Below, piece after piece: positions 1 through 8,706 of a DNA stretch of 64,000 bases. Source of the DNA: CAYWXV01 sp964462535 (GTDB taxonomy: Bacteria > Bacteroidota > Ignavibacteria > OLB7). Under the pieces are notes generated by a model. It made no database searches and was not told the DNA's origin. It was given only the letters and a program-made list of their open reading frames with translations. The position numbers and the translations under genes were made by a program. Every line of letters starts with the position of its first letter. The first letter of the stretch is position 1. The stretch spans positions 186,001 through 250,000 of the forward strand of contig CAYWXV010000001.1 in the NCBI GenBank assembly GCA_964462535.1, in the 5' to 3' direction.

Positions 1-1
1 A

Positions 2-103
2 CATGACCGGGAGTTGGATGAAATGCGCGAACGGCGCATCTTGATCGTCGTACCTGATCGGGGCCTGAACATCGGGCCCCGTTGCATTCCCCCGAATGCC
101 TGA
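2..103 (+). CDS. possible 3' end of an unidentified upstream gene
   Basis: An open frame enters from the left edge and stops with TGA at 101-103, overlapping the first codons of hrcA. It would encode 33 C-terminal residues rich in Arg and Glu, ending IPPNA. I do not recognise the family. It may also be non-coding, since the same stretch holds a 7-bp hairpin. Confidence 0.2.
   Translation, partial: HDRELDEMRERRILIVVPDRGLNIGPRCIPPNA
59..81 (+). terminator. GC-rich hairpin upstream of hrcA
   Basis: CGGGGCC at 59-65 pairs perfectly with GGCCCCG at 75-81 around a 9-nt loop. No T-tract follows, so it is at best a weak or factor-assisted terminator, or a structure in the hrcA leader. No CIRCE inverted repeat (the usual HrcA operator) is visible here. 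Confidence 0.3.
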
Positions 104-1178
104 ACTGGCAATGGTGGTTTCCCATCGACATACCGACAATCACGCGCACGGGCTGACGGAACGAGAGGAGTTGGTCCTCCGCTCGATCGTGCAGCATTAC
201 ATTCTTACGGCCAATCCGGTAGGCTCGCGCTTTATTTCGAAGCGCCTAGAGGAAGAGTCCATCTCCGCCGCGACGATACGGAATACGATGGCCGACCTGG
301 AGGAAAAGGGGTTGATTTCCCATCCTCATACGTCGGCCGGCAGGGTGCCTACGGATCGCGGTTATCGATTGTACGTCGACGCATTAATGGGTGAAGGGGG
401 ACTCACCGACGCCGAGCGGGCCACGATTAGACGAAACATCGACGCCACCCAGCCCACGCCAACGATGATGCGCGATGTGGCCCGTCTGGTGGCACATATA
501 TCAAGCCAGCTCGGAATTGTCACCGCGCCTGAAATTCTGGACTCGATCCTCGCGCGGATTGAGTTCGTTCCGCTGTCAAGCGTGCGGCTGCTGGTCGTCC
601 TTGCCCTGGAACGCTCGCTGATACGAACGGTCACGTTGGAGGTACACGAGGAGTATGATCGCGAGGGACTCGATACGTTGGCCGCCGTCCTGAACGAACG
701 TCTGACCGGCCTGTCACTCCGTGAAATCCGCAGTACTGTGGCCAATCGCCTATGTGACGTCGTCGATCTCGATGGCCTCGTGCGCCTTCTGGTGGATCGC
801 TCGAATACGATCTTCGCTCAGCCGGAGGATATAGATCGAGTGCAGATGTCGCCGTCGGGCTCCATTTTCGATCAACCCGAGTTCGCTAACCGTGAACAGA
901 TGCGGGGCATTGTGGAGCTTATTGAGAACGAAGAGATGGTTATTCACTTGTTGGAGCGACGCCCGGGGGACGATGAGACGGGTGTGGAGATTTCCATCGG
1001 ATCGGAGATTGGTGATCAGCGCCTGACTGACTACAGTCTGGTTACGACCAGATACATGATCGGGTCAACAACGGGGACGATCGGTTTGATCGGTCCGAAG
1101 CGAATGGACTATTCGAGGATGCGAACGGTCGTTGACTACATTGCGCGCACCATCACGAAAAATTTTCAGGGGCGGTGA
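96..1178 (+). CDS. hrcA: heat-inducible transcription repressor HrcA
   Basis: HrcA represses groE/dnaK-type heat-shock operons by binding CIRCE operators. The 360-aa product has the N-terminal winged-helix region at about residues 20-100, including the conserved block around ATIRNTMADLEEKGL, HTSAGR and PTDRGYRLYVD. The GAF-like HrcA core follows to the C terminus. Length is close to the family norm of about 340-350. The start is uncertain: ATG at 96 or 111 both lack a clear Shine-Dalgarno site. It leads a hrcA-grpE-dnaJ cluster, a common order, but dnaK is not in the window and no CIRCE sequence was found upstream, so autoregulation cannot be shown from the sequence. Confidence 0.95.
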   Translation: MPELAMVVSHRHTDNHAHGLTEREELVLRSIVQHYILTANPVGSRFISKRLEEESISAATIRNTMADLEEKGLISHPHTSAGRVPTDRGYRLYVDALMGEGGLTDAERATIRRNIDATQPTPTMMRDVARLVAHISSQLGIVTAPEILDSILARIEFVPLSSVRLLVVLALERSLIRTVTLEVHEEYDREGLDTLAAVLNERLTGLSLREIRSTVANRLCDVVDLDGLVRLLVDRSNTIFAQPEDIDRVQMSPSGSIFDQPEFANREQMRGIVELIENEEMVIHLLERRPGDDETGVEISIGSEIGDQRLTDYSLVTTRYMIGSTTGTIGLIGPKRMDYSRMRTVVDYIARTITKNFQGR

Positions 1179-1296
1179 GCGTCTCCTCGCCGCCGCAGTG
1201 CGATGCTGGCTGGAGCGCAACCTTTGCTGGTGATCTCTCGCTAGCCGAACCTTGAACGAAGTGGATCGTGTGATCCGTGACTGAATCAGCAACACT

Positions 1297-1863
1297 ATGG
1301 ACGAGATGTTCGGAAAGAAGAATACTGCCGAAGAACCAGAAGAAGTCGAACGTGATGAGACGAGCGAAGCGGGGGAAGATCAGAACACCGATGCAGCCGA
1401 GCTTGCCCGTCTCAGGGAAGAGAATGTGAAGCTGCGCGACCAGGCACTCCGGTCACTGGCAGAGGTCGAGAATGTACGGCGTCGCTCCGCAGCCGAGCGC
1501 GAGTCGGTGATTCAATATGCCAATGAGGGATTGCTCCGCGAGCTACTCCCTATTGTCGATGATTTCCGGCGGTCTGTCGAGAGTGGTGAAAAGGCGCGTG
1601 ACTTCGAGCCATTCTTCCAGGGCATATCAATGATCAACGACAAGTTCAGCAGGCTCCTGGAGCAACGCGACGTCAAGCGAATCACAACGGTGGGGGAGGA
1701 GTTCAACGTCGAACTTCATGAGGCGCTAATGAGACAGCCTAGCGACGCGCCGGAAGGAACCATCGTTGGTGAGATTGAGCCTGGCTACACGTACGGAGGG
1801 AAAGTCATTCGGCACGCGCGGGTAATCGTGTCGGCCGGGTCGCCCGCGGAGAGCGCGGAGTAG
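1297..1863 (+). CDS. grpE: nucleotide exchange factor GrpE
   Basis: GrpE is the dimeric cytoplasmic cofactor that releases ADP from DnaK. The 188-aa product has an acidic, disordered first 30 residues, then a long coiled coil (about 35-90) carrying LRSLAEVENVRRRSAAERE, typical of the GrpE dimer stalk. The C-terminal beta domain includes the family block ending in GYTYGGKVIRHARVIVS. It lies 118 bp after hrcA and 53 bp before dnaJ on the same strand, consistent with one heat-shock transcription unit. No strong ribosome site precedes the ATG; a second ATG at 1306 is possible but would only trim three residues. Confidence 0.95.
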   Translation: MDEMFGKKNTAEEPEEVERDETSEAGEDQNTDAAELARLREENVKLRDQALRSLAEVENVRRRSAAERESVIQYANEGLLRELLPIVDDFRRSVESGEKARDFEPFFQGISMINDKFSRLLEQRDVKRITTVGEEFNVELHEALMRQPSDAPEGTIVGEIEPGYTYGGKVIRHARVIVSAGSPAESAE

Positions 1864-1916
1864 TGCTCGTACGAGTGACGAGCGCGAACATGTTCGGTTG
1901 ATCTGTTCGAGGAGAA

Positions 1917-3077
1917 ATGGAAAAACGGGATTACTACGAAGTACTTGGTGTCACTCGTGATGCCGCGCAATCGGAGATCAAGAGTGCGTACCGAAAGCTG
2001 GCGCTGAAGTACCATCCGGATCACAACCCGGACACTCCCGATGCGGAGGATCGATTCAAGGAGGCTGCCGAGGCCTACGAAGTCCTTTCGGACGCAGATA
2101 GACGCGCCCGATACGATCGTTTCGGTCACTCTGGCATCCGCAGCGGACAGGATTACCACAACTTCTCGAACATCAGCGACATCTTCTCAGCGTTCGGGGG
2201 ATCGATTTTCAGTGATCTCTTTGGTGGCGGTCGTGGTGCTCAAGGACAAGGGCCGACATTCGGCCAGCCGGGTGGCGATCTCAGGATCCGGTTACCACTG
2301 ACCCTTGAGGAGATTGCCTCCGGTGCCGAAAAGACCATCACTATCCGCCGACTAGTAACGTGCGACGATTGCACCGGGAAGGGCTACAGAAGCTCTAATG
2401 CGCTTCGTCCCTGCGCCGTCTGTGGAGGAAGCGGGGAGGTCCGGCAGGTAAGTCGATCGTTTTTCGGTCAGTTCATAAACGTTGGTCCATGCCAGTCATG
2501 CGGTGGTGAAGGGCAGGTCATCACCGACCCCTGTCCTACGTGCAATGGCGAAGGGCGTTTTCAGGGGGAAGCCAGGGAGCGCGTCGACGTTCCAGCAGGC
2601 GTGTCCGATGGAAACTACATACCGATTCGTGGTCGCGGGAACGCCGGGCGGCACGGCGGACCAGCAGGTGATTTGATCGTCCTGATTGAGGAGCGCGAGC
2701 ATCCGCTGTTCGTCAGAAATGGCGACGATGTCATTCACGACCTGAAGGTGACGTTCCCGCAGGCAGCGCTCGGAGCCGAGATCGACGTCCCCACGCTGGA
2801 TGGCACATCGGTTATCAAGGTTGAGGCGGGCACGCAGCCGGGGACGCTTCTGCGGATGCGCGAGAAGGGTATTCCCCACCTGCATAGCAGCAAACGTGGC
2901 GACCAGATCGTCCGCATCGGCATTCACGTGCCAACAAAGCTTACGGAGGAGGAAGAAGAGACGCTCCGTCGGCTTTCGGACATGCCGAACATTACTCCGA
3001 CTTCGCGACAGGAAGGGAATGGTGGAAAGGGGGGATTCTTCTCACGCATGAAAGAGGTGTTCGGTTCGGCAGGCTGA
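1917..3077 (+). CDS. dnaJ: chaperone DnaJ (Hsp40)
   Basis: DnaJ delivers unfolded substrates to DnaK and stimulates its ATPase. The 386-aa product is a full type I DnaJ: J domain at residues 4-70 with the HPD motif at 33-35, a Gly/Phe-rich linker (about 93-118), and a zinc-binding region with four CxxCxGxG-type motifs at Cys 149/152, 166/169, 192/195 and 206/209. The C-terminal substrate-binding beta domains follow. GAGGAG at 1909-1914 lies 2 nt before the ATG, an unusually tight spacing for a ribosome site. It is the last chaperone gene of the cluster; the next gene starts 22 bp later. Confidence 0.97.
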   Translation: MEKRDYYEVLGVTRDAAQSEIKSAYRKLALKYHPDHNPDTPDAEDRFKEAAEAYEVLSDADRRARYDRFGHSGIRSGQDYHNFSNISDIFSAFGGSIFSDLFGGGRGAQGQGPTFGQPGGDLRIRLPLTLEEIASGAEKTITIRRLVTCDDCTGKGYRSSNALRPCAVCGGSGEVRQVSRSFFGQFINVGPCQSCGGEGQVITDPCPTCNGEGRFQGEARERVDVPAGVSDGNYIPIRGRGNAGRHGGPAGDLIVLIEEREHPLFVRNGDDVIHDLKVTFPQAALGAEIDVPTLDGTSVIKVEAGTQPGTLLRMREKGIPHLHSSKRGDQIVRIGIHVPTKLTEEEEETLRRLSDMPNITPTSRQEGNGGKGGFFSRMKEVFGSAG

Positions 3078-3099
3078 CAGCCGCCACGCCATACTGCCC

Positions 3100-4872
3100 A
3101 TGAAGGAACTCCGTCGGCTCTGGCCATATATCAAGCGTTATCGCGCCCGTCTCTATTGGGGATTGGCCGCGATTACGTTGTCGAACGTGTTCTCGGTTGC
3201 AATTCCGAGAATCATTGGACCGACGATCAACCTTGTCAATGAGGCTAGCCACGATCCGGCGCTGGCAGCAACACTTACAACCGGGTATCTACTCCGGCAG
3301 GCCGGCATCATCGTCCTGCTCTCGATCGGGTCAGGCGTCTTTCTATACCTGACACGTCAGGCCATAATCGTCATGTCGCGGCTGATCGAGCGCGACCTGC
3401 GCAATGATTTTCTCCGCCACGTTCAACACCTGCCGACGTCACACTTCACGGCAACGCCGACCGGCGACATCATGGCGCTGGCAACGAATGACATCGGAGC
3501 CGTGCGCGAGTTCGTTGGCCCGGCATTGATGTACAGTGCCAACACGATCACCACGTTTGCGTTCGCACTGACAATGATGCTGACGTTGTCGGTGAAGATC
3601 ACGCTTCTCGCGCTTATACCTCTACCGCTTGTTAGCTGGTCCGTCTACCGGCTGGGGAAGAAGATCCACTCCCTGTTCACCGATGTTCAGGCGCAGTTCG
3701 CCGACATGACGTCATTTGCGCAGGAGAACCTGTCGGGTGTCCGCGTGGTGCGCGCCTACGTGAGAGAGACGTTTCAGGTGAGCGCGTTCGCAGCGATGAG
3801 CTCACTATACAAGACGCGCAACATGAAGCTTGTTCGGGTGCAGGCTTTGATGATGCCGGCCATGATGGCGCTAATCGGTGTTTCGCAGTTGATCGTGCTG
3901 CTGGTCGGGGGGATGGAGGTTGGCGCCGGAAGGTCCAACATCGGCGACATAACGCAGTTCTTTGCCTACATCTCCCAGCTCATCTGGCCAGTAATAGCGA
4001 TTGGCTGGGTTACCAACCTCGTACAACGTGGTGCGGCGTCGATGGCGCGGCTCAACGTAGTGTTTGATTATCCGTCCGAGCCGCAAACGCCCGCTGCGTC
4101 GGAAAGCAAGCGGCCCTCCATCAGAGGCGATATCGAATTCAGGGATGTCACCTTCAGGTATCGGGATGACCTGCCGCCGGCGCTCGACCACGTCTCGTTC
4201 AATGTTCCGGCCGGGGGTACCCTTGCCATTATTGGAACGACGGGAGCAGGAAAGAGCACCATCTGCTCGCTTGTTGCAAGGTTGTACGACGTAACCTCCG
4301 GAGAAATTCTGCTGGATGGCCGTCCAGTAACGACCTACGGCCTGGACGATCTGCGATCCGCAATAGGCGTGGTTACACAGGAGACCTTTCTCTTCTCCGA
4401 CTCGTTGTCAGGCAATATTCGTTTCGGCAATAGGGGCGCTACCGATGAAGAGGTTCTCGGTGCCGCTGACGATGCAGGTCTCACCGAGGCCATCGAGAGA
4501 TTTCCCAAGGGGTTTGACACGATGGTTGGGGAGCGAGGAATCACGCTTAGTGGTGGGCAAAAGCAACGTACCTCAATTGCAAGAGCGCTTCTCCGCCAGC
4601 CGGCAATATTGATGCTGGACGACGCGCTCTCTGCTGTGGACACGGAGACGGAGGAGCGAATTCTCCAGCGACTAAGACACCAGATGAAGGGGCGTACGAG
4701 CATCTTGATAGCCCACCGGATATCGACGGTAAAGGATGCCGATCAAATCCTCTTCATGGACAGCGGTCGAATTGTGGAGCAGGGCACACACGAGGAATTG
4801 TTGGCGCTCCGGGGCGAATATGCCCGCGTCTACGAACGTCAGCTCCTCGAGGCCGAGCTGGACGCATTGTAA
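3100..4872 (+). CDS. ABC transporter half-exporter, TMD fused to NBD (MdlB/MsbA-like)
   Basis: This 590-aa protein has an ABC exporter type-1 membrane domain (residues about 15-310, six helices) followed by a nucleotide-binding domain (about 345-580). Walker A GTTGAGKS is at 379-386, the signature LSGGQ at 483-487, and Walker B AILMLDD at 502-508. The residue after the Walker B Asp is Asp rather than the catalytic Glu; that is the pattern of the degenerate half in heterodimeric exporters. No partner half-transporter lies beside it. It is 22 bp downstream of dnaJ and 116 bp upstream of secA. The substrate (drug, lipid or peptide) cannot be told from the sequence. Confidence 0.9.
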   Translation: MKELRRLWPYIKRYRARLYWGLAAITLSNVFSVAIPRIIGPTINLVNEASHDPALAATLTTGYLLRQAGIIVLLSIGSGVFLYLTRQAIIVMSRLIERDLRNDFLRHVQHLPTSHFTATPTGDIMALATNDIGAVREFVGPALMYSANTITTFAFALTMMLTLSVKITLLALIPLPLVSWSVYRLGKKIHSLFTDVQAQFADMTSFAQENLSGVRVVRAYVRETFQVSAFAAMSSLYKTRNMKLVRVQALMMPAMMALIGVSQLIVLLVGGMEVGAGRSNIGDITQFFAYISQLIWPVIAIGWVTNLVQRGAASMARLNVVFDYPSEPQTPAASESKRPSIRGDIEFRDVTFRYRDDLPPALDHVSFNVPAGGTLAIIGTTGAGKSTICSLVARLYDVTSGEILLDGRPVTTYGLDDLRSAIGVVTQETFLFSDSLSGNIRFGNRGATDEEVLGAADDAGLTEAIERFPKGFDTMVGERGITLSGGQKQRTSIARALLRQPAILMLDDALSAVDTETEERILQRLRHQMKGRTSILIAHRISTVKDADQILFMDSGRIVEQGTHEELLALRGEYARVYERQLLEAELDAL

Positions 4873-4988
4873 CCCCGCACGACCCCCAACCCAGCGACTC
4901 AAGCGCTCCCGACGAACCCGATTGAATCGGTATATTCACGCTTCGCCCGGATCAGAACGGGCACAGGCAGCAACTGCACAACAACAAC

Positions 4989-7900
4989 ATGCTCAAGCTC
5001 CTTGAACGGTTCCTGGGGTCCAAACGCCAGAAGGACGTCGAATTGCTCCTCCCCATCGTGGAGGAAATCAACCACTACTTCGACGAATATCAGTCTCTGA
5101 GCGACGACGAATTACGCGGCAAGACCGCGGAGTTCCGCGCGCGCATCAAGGAACGAACAGGCGAGGCAGAGGATCATATAGTCGAGTTGCGCGAGCGGCT
5201 GAAGAACGTCACAAATGGTGCTGAGCGGAACGAGATCTACGACGAGCTGGCTCGACTCGAAAACGAGGTCTATGCCTCGGAACAGGAAATGCTCATCGAA
5301 CTCCTCCCGGAGGCCTTCGCGGTCGTTAAGGAGACCTGTCGTCGTCACGTCGGCGAGACGTGGGAGGCAGGTGGGGGGATCGTTTCGTGGGAGATGGTTC
5401 ATTACGATGTGCAGCTCATTGGCGGCATCGTTCTGCACCAGGGTAAGATTGCTGAAATGGCGACAGGAGAGGGAAAGACACTCGTCGCAACGCTCCCAAC
5501 CTACCTTAATGCCCTCCCAGGGAAGGGTGTCCATATCATCACGGTCAATGACTACCTCGCAAAACGTGATGCAGAATGGATGGGCCCCATCTACAAGTGG
5601 CTGGGGTTGACGGTCGGCTGCATCCAGTCGGCCATGCTACCCCAGCAACGCTTGCCTCACTACCAGTGCGACATCACGTTCGGAACCAACAACGAGTTCG
5701 GCTTCGATTACCTGCGCGACAACATGGCCGGCAACGTTGCCGACCTCGTGCAACGTGGGCACAACTACGCCATCGTGGACGAGGTCGACTCCGTCCTGAT
5801 TGACGAGGCCCGAACGCCGCTGATCATATCCGGGCCGGTCGGCACCGAAAGCGACCAGTCCTTCTCGATCATGAAGCCACGTGTCGAGCGGCTCGTGAAG
5901 CTCCAGGCGTCGGAAGTAACGAAGATGGTGGCCGAGGCCGAGCGACTTCTCGCCACGGGAGACGCCGCAGCGCGCACGGAGGCAGGCGTCCATTTGCTCC
6001 GCGCGTATCGGGGACTCCCGAAGCACAACCGCCTGACGAAGCTCCTACAGGATCCGATGACGAAGAAACTTCAGCAGGATACAGAGCTGGAGTATCTCCG
6101 CGACAAGGGAGCGCGGATGCAGGAAATCGATCAGGAACTCTATTACGCGGTCGACGAGAAGAACCACTCAATCGACATGACCGAAAAGGGGCGAAGCACG
6201 ATTGCGGCTTCGGGGGAAGATCCGGATGTGTTCCTGATTCCCGACCTCGCATCGGCATTGAGCGAAATCGATGGCTCGGATATGTCGCCGGACGACAAGG
6301 CCACCGCGCGCGACAAGGCGATGCATTTGTTTGCGGAGCGGTCGGATCGCATCCACACCGTCTCGCAACTCCTCAGGGCGTACACGCTTTATGAGAAGGA
6401 CGACGAGTACGTTGTCGATCAGGGGAAGATTAAGATCGTCGATTCCTTTACCGGGAGAACACTCGAAGGTCGGCGCTACTCTGAAGGTCTGCATCAGGCC
6501 ATCGAGGCCAAGGAAGGGGTGACTGTCGAGGCCGACACACAGACGTTTGCAACGGTCACAATCCAGAACTACTTCCGCCTCTACCGCAAGCTTGCCGGGA
6601 TGACCGGTACCGCCGAAACGGAGGAGACGGAGTTCAATCAGATCTACAAACTCGACGTCGTAGTCATCCCGACGAATCGTCCCGTGGTTCGTGACGATCG
6701 GAACGATTTGATCTACAGGACCAAGCGGGCCAAGTACAACGCTGTCGTTGTCGAGGTAGAGCGATTGCGCGGGATAGGTCGCCCGGTGTTGGTCGGTACG
6801 ACCAGCGTTGAGGTTTCCGAAACGCTAAGCCGAATGCTCCAGCGTGCGAAGATCCCTCACTCGGTTCTTAACGCGAAGCAACATGCGCGCGAGGCAGAGA
6901 TTGTCACCGGCGCCGGCCAGAAAGGGGCTGTGACTATCGCCACAAACATGGCAGGACGCGGCACCGACATCAAACTTGGGCCAGGCGTCAAAGACCTGGG
7001 TGGACTTGCGATCATCGGAACCGAGCGACACGAATCGCGGCGAATCGACCGTCAGCTCCGTGGGCGATCGGGTCGTCAAGGCGATCCCGGGTCATCGCAG
7101 TTCTTCATCTCGATGGAAGACGACCTGATGCGCCTCTTTGGTGGCGACACGCTCACGCGATACATGGATCGTCTGAAGGTAGGCCCGGACGAGGTGCTGG
7201 AACACTCGCTCCTGACGAAGTCGGTTGAGCGAGCGCAGAAGAAGGTGGAGGAGAACAACTTCTCCATTCGCAAGAACCTCCTCGAGTACGACGACGTGAT
7301 GAATCAGCAGCGCGAGGTGGTGTACGATCGCCGGCGGCATGCGCTTCACGGAGAACGACTAAAGGCCGAGGTCCTCGAATACGCCGAGGAGTTTGTGTCT
7401 ACGACGGTGCAGGCTTGCTTTCCCGAGGCTATCCAGACGATTGTGACCGAGGTGCAGACGAAGCTCGTGACGCCGATTGAGTTGAGTCCCGAGCGTGCCG
7501 CAGAGTTGGGACCTGATCTCCTTGTCGAGAAGATCATGGAGGCCGTCGACGACGTGTATGCCAGAAAGGAGGGTCGATACGGAGCGGAGTTCATGGGTAA
7601 CCTGGAACGCTACGCTGTCCTGACCGTCATTGACGACAAATGGCGACAGCACCTCCGCGACATGGACGATCTGAAACAGGGTATCCGGCTCCGCAGTTAT
7701 GCCCAGCGTGACCCGCTGGTTGAGTACAAGCGAGAGGCGTTCGAGCTGTTCACGCAGATGTTGGGAGAGATCAACGCCGACGTCGCATCGTTCGTGCTTC
7801 GCTACAATCCTGATCCGACCGCGGTTCGCCAGGCCGATGATCGAGGTCAACGCACCCGCCAGACGCCATCGAGGCGTGGAGCGGCTGATGCCGAAGGAGG

Positions 7901-8138
7901 TCTACCGGAGCGATCGAACACGTCATCTTCACGTCGCCTTCGATTCTCACACGCCACGTCCACAGGACTCGGACTTGGTTCGAATCCTGACGCAGCGATT
8001 TCGGAGGCCGAGGGTGGAGCAAAATCTGACATTGACGAGCCCGTGACGCAGGTGATCCGAGACGAGAAAAAGGTGGGACGGAATGATCCCTGTTATTGCG
8101 GAAGCGGGAAGAAGTTCAAGCACTGCCATGGTCGCTAG
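4989..8138 (+). CDS. secA: preprotein translocase ATPase SecA
   Basis: SecA is the cytoplasmic motor that pushes preproteins through SecYEG. The 1049-aa product carries the helicase Walker A (MATGEGKT, 157-164), the DEVD box followed by SVLIDEARTPLIISG, an intact second RecA fold with TNMAGRGTDIKLG, and a C-terminal SEC-C zinc motif CYCGSGKKFKHCHG that binds SecB or ribosomes. It is longer than E. coli SecA (about 900 aa), mainly from a helical insertion around residues 290-400 and a long Ser/Arg-rich linker before SEC-C. A TATATT box at 4931-4936 could be a -10 element, but I see no good -35. There is no Shine-Dalgarno site; the leader is A/C-rich. Confidence 0.97.
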   Translation: MLKLLERFLGSKRQKDVELLLPIVEEINHYFDEYQSLSDDELRGKTAEFRARIKERTGEAEDHIVELRERLKNVTNGAERNEIYDELARLENEVYASEQEMLIELLPEAFAVVKETCRRHVGETWEAGGGIVSWEMVHYDVQLIGGIVLHQGKIAEMATGEGKTLVATLPTYLNALPGKGVHIITVNDYLAKRDAEWMGPIYKWLGLTVGCIQSAMLPQQRLPHYQCDITFGTNNEFGFDYLRDNMAGNVADLVQRGHNYAIVDEVDSVLIDEARTPLIISGPVGTESDQSFSIMKPRVERLVKLQASEVTKMVAEAERLLATGDAAARTEAGVHLLRAYRGLPKHNRLTKLLQDPMTKKLQQDTELEYLRDKGARMQEIDQELYYAVDEKNHSIDMTEKGRSTIAASGEDPDVFLIPDLASALSEIDGSDMSPDDKATARDKAMHLFAERSDRIHTVSQLLRAYTLYEKDDEYVVDQGKIKIVDSFTGRTLEGRRYSEGLHQAIEAKEGVTVEADTQTFATVTIQNYFRLYRKLAGMTGTAETEETEFNQIYKLDVVVIPTNRPVVRDDRNDLIYRTKRAKYNAVVVEVERLRGIGRPVLVGTTSVEVSETLSRMLQRAKIPHSVLNAKQHAREAEIVTGAGQKGAVTIATNMAGRGTDIKLGPGVKDLGGLAIIGTERHESRRIDRQLRGRSGRQGDPGSSQFFISMEDDLMRLFGGDTLTRYMDRLKVGPDEVLEHSLLTKSVERAQKKVEENNFSIRKNLLEYDDVMNQQREVVYDRRRHALHGERLKAEVLEYAEEFVSTTVQACFPEAIQTIVTEVQTKLVTPIELSPERAAELGPDLLVEKIMEAVDDVYARKEGRYGAEFMGNLERYAVLTVIDDKWRQHLRDMDDLKQGIRLRSYAQRDPLVEYKREAFELFTQMLGEINADVASFVLRYNPDPTAVRQADDRGQRTRQTPSRRGAADAEGGLPERSNTSSSRRLRFSHATSTGLGLGSNPDAAISEAEGGAKSDIDEPVTQVIRDEKKVGRNDPCYCGSGKKFKHCHGR

Positions 8139-8688
8139 GCTCGAGGTCGGCGCTGCTCGGTCCGGCTCGTTACGACGGGCCACCTTCCTGCTTGTCGTCG
8201 TGGCCTGGTTGGTTTCATCTCCAGACCTGACGGCGCAGACGGACACGGCGACTTTGTCACTCCCGTCCGGGGATATCGGATCGTTCTACGATTACAGCGG
8301 GCTTGGCGGAATCCCGATGTACGTGAACGTGTGGGGATTCGTCCGGAGTCCCGGTCGGTACAAGGTGCCAAGCTCAACTACCCTTGCGGATCTAATTTCG
8401 CTCGCCGGCGGACCCACCGAGGGGGCGTTTGTCGATCGCATCACCGTCACGCGAGATCCGGACGTCGATTCGTCCCTCCGCGGCTCTCTCGTAGTGTCGT
8501 ACGACCTCAAGCGATTCCTCGAAACCGGCGCCAAGACCGACAACCCCATTCTCTTTCCGAGCTCGACGATATACGTTCCCGGCGACAGCAGTCCCACAGA
8601 CTTCCAGGACACGTTGACCATCGTCGCGAGCGCGGCTACAATTGTTCTTTCCGTCGTCGGCATTTTTGTTGCCATCCGACAGAACTGA
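8128..8688 (+). CDS. small secreted/membrane SLBB-domain protein
   Basis: The 186-aa product has a long basic N-region, a hydrophobic signal segment ending near LTAQ, a single SLBB domain (block beginning YVNVWGFVRSPGRYKVP), and a C-terminal membrane helix with the tail AIRQN. SLBB domains occur in polysaccharide export proteins such as Wza. The end closely resembles that of the large SLBB export protein at 47132-48892, which finishes with a helix and ALNRN. The start overlaps the last 11 nt of secA. An in-frame ATG at 8083 has a better ribosome site (AGGTGGGA) and would add 15 residues inside the secA zinc-motif codons. Role is inferred: an envelope or polysaccharide accessory protein. Confidence 0.8.
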   Translation: MVARLEVGAARSGSLRRATFLLVVVAWLVSSPDLTAQTDTATLSLPSGDIGSFYDYSGLGGIPMYVNVWGFVRSPGRYKVPSSTTLADLISLAGGPTEGAFVDRITVTRDPDVDSSLRGSLVVSYDLKRFLETGAKTDNPILFPSSTIYVPGDSSPTDFQDTLTIVASAATIVLSVVGIFVAIRQN

Positions 8689-8706
8689 CCTTCTGAACTC
8701 CGTTTC

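Noticed and set aside
1..95. CIRCE operator for HrcA
   Set aside because: No TTAGCACTC-N9-GAGTGCTAA-like repeat is visible here or upstream of grpE/dnaJ.
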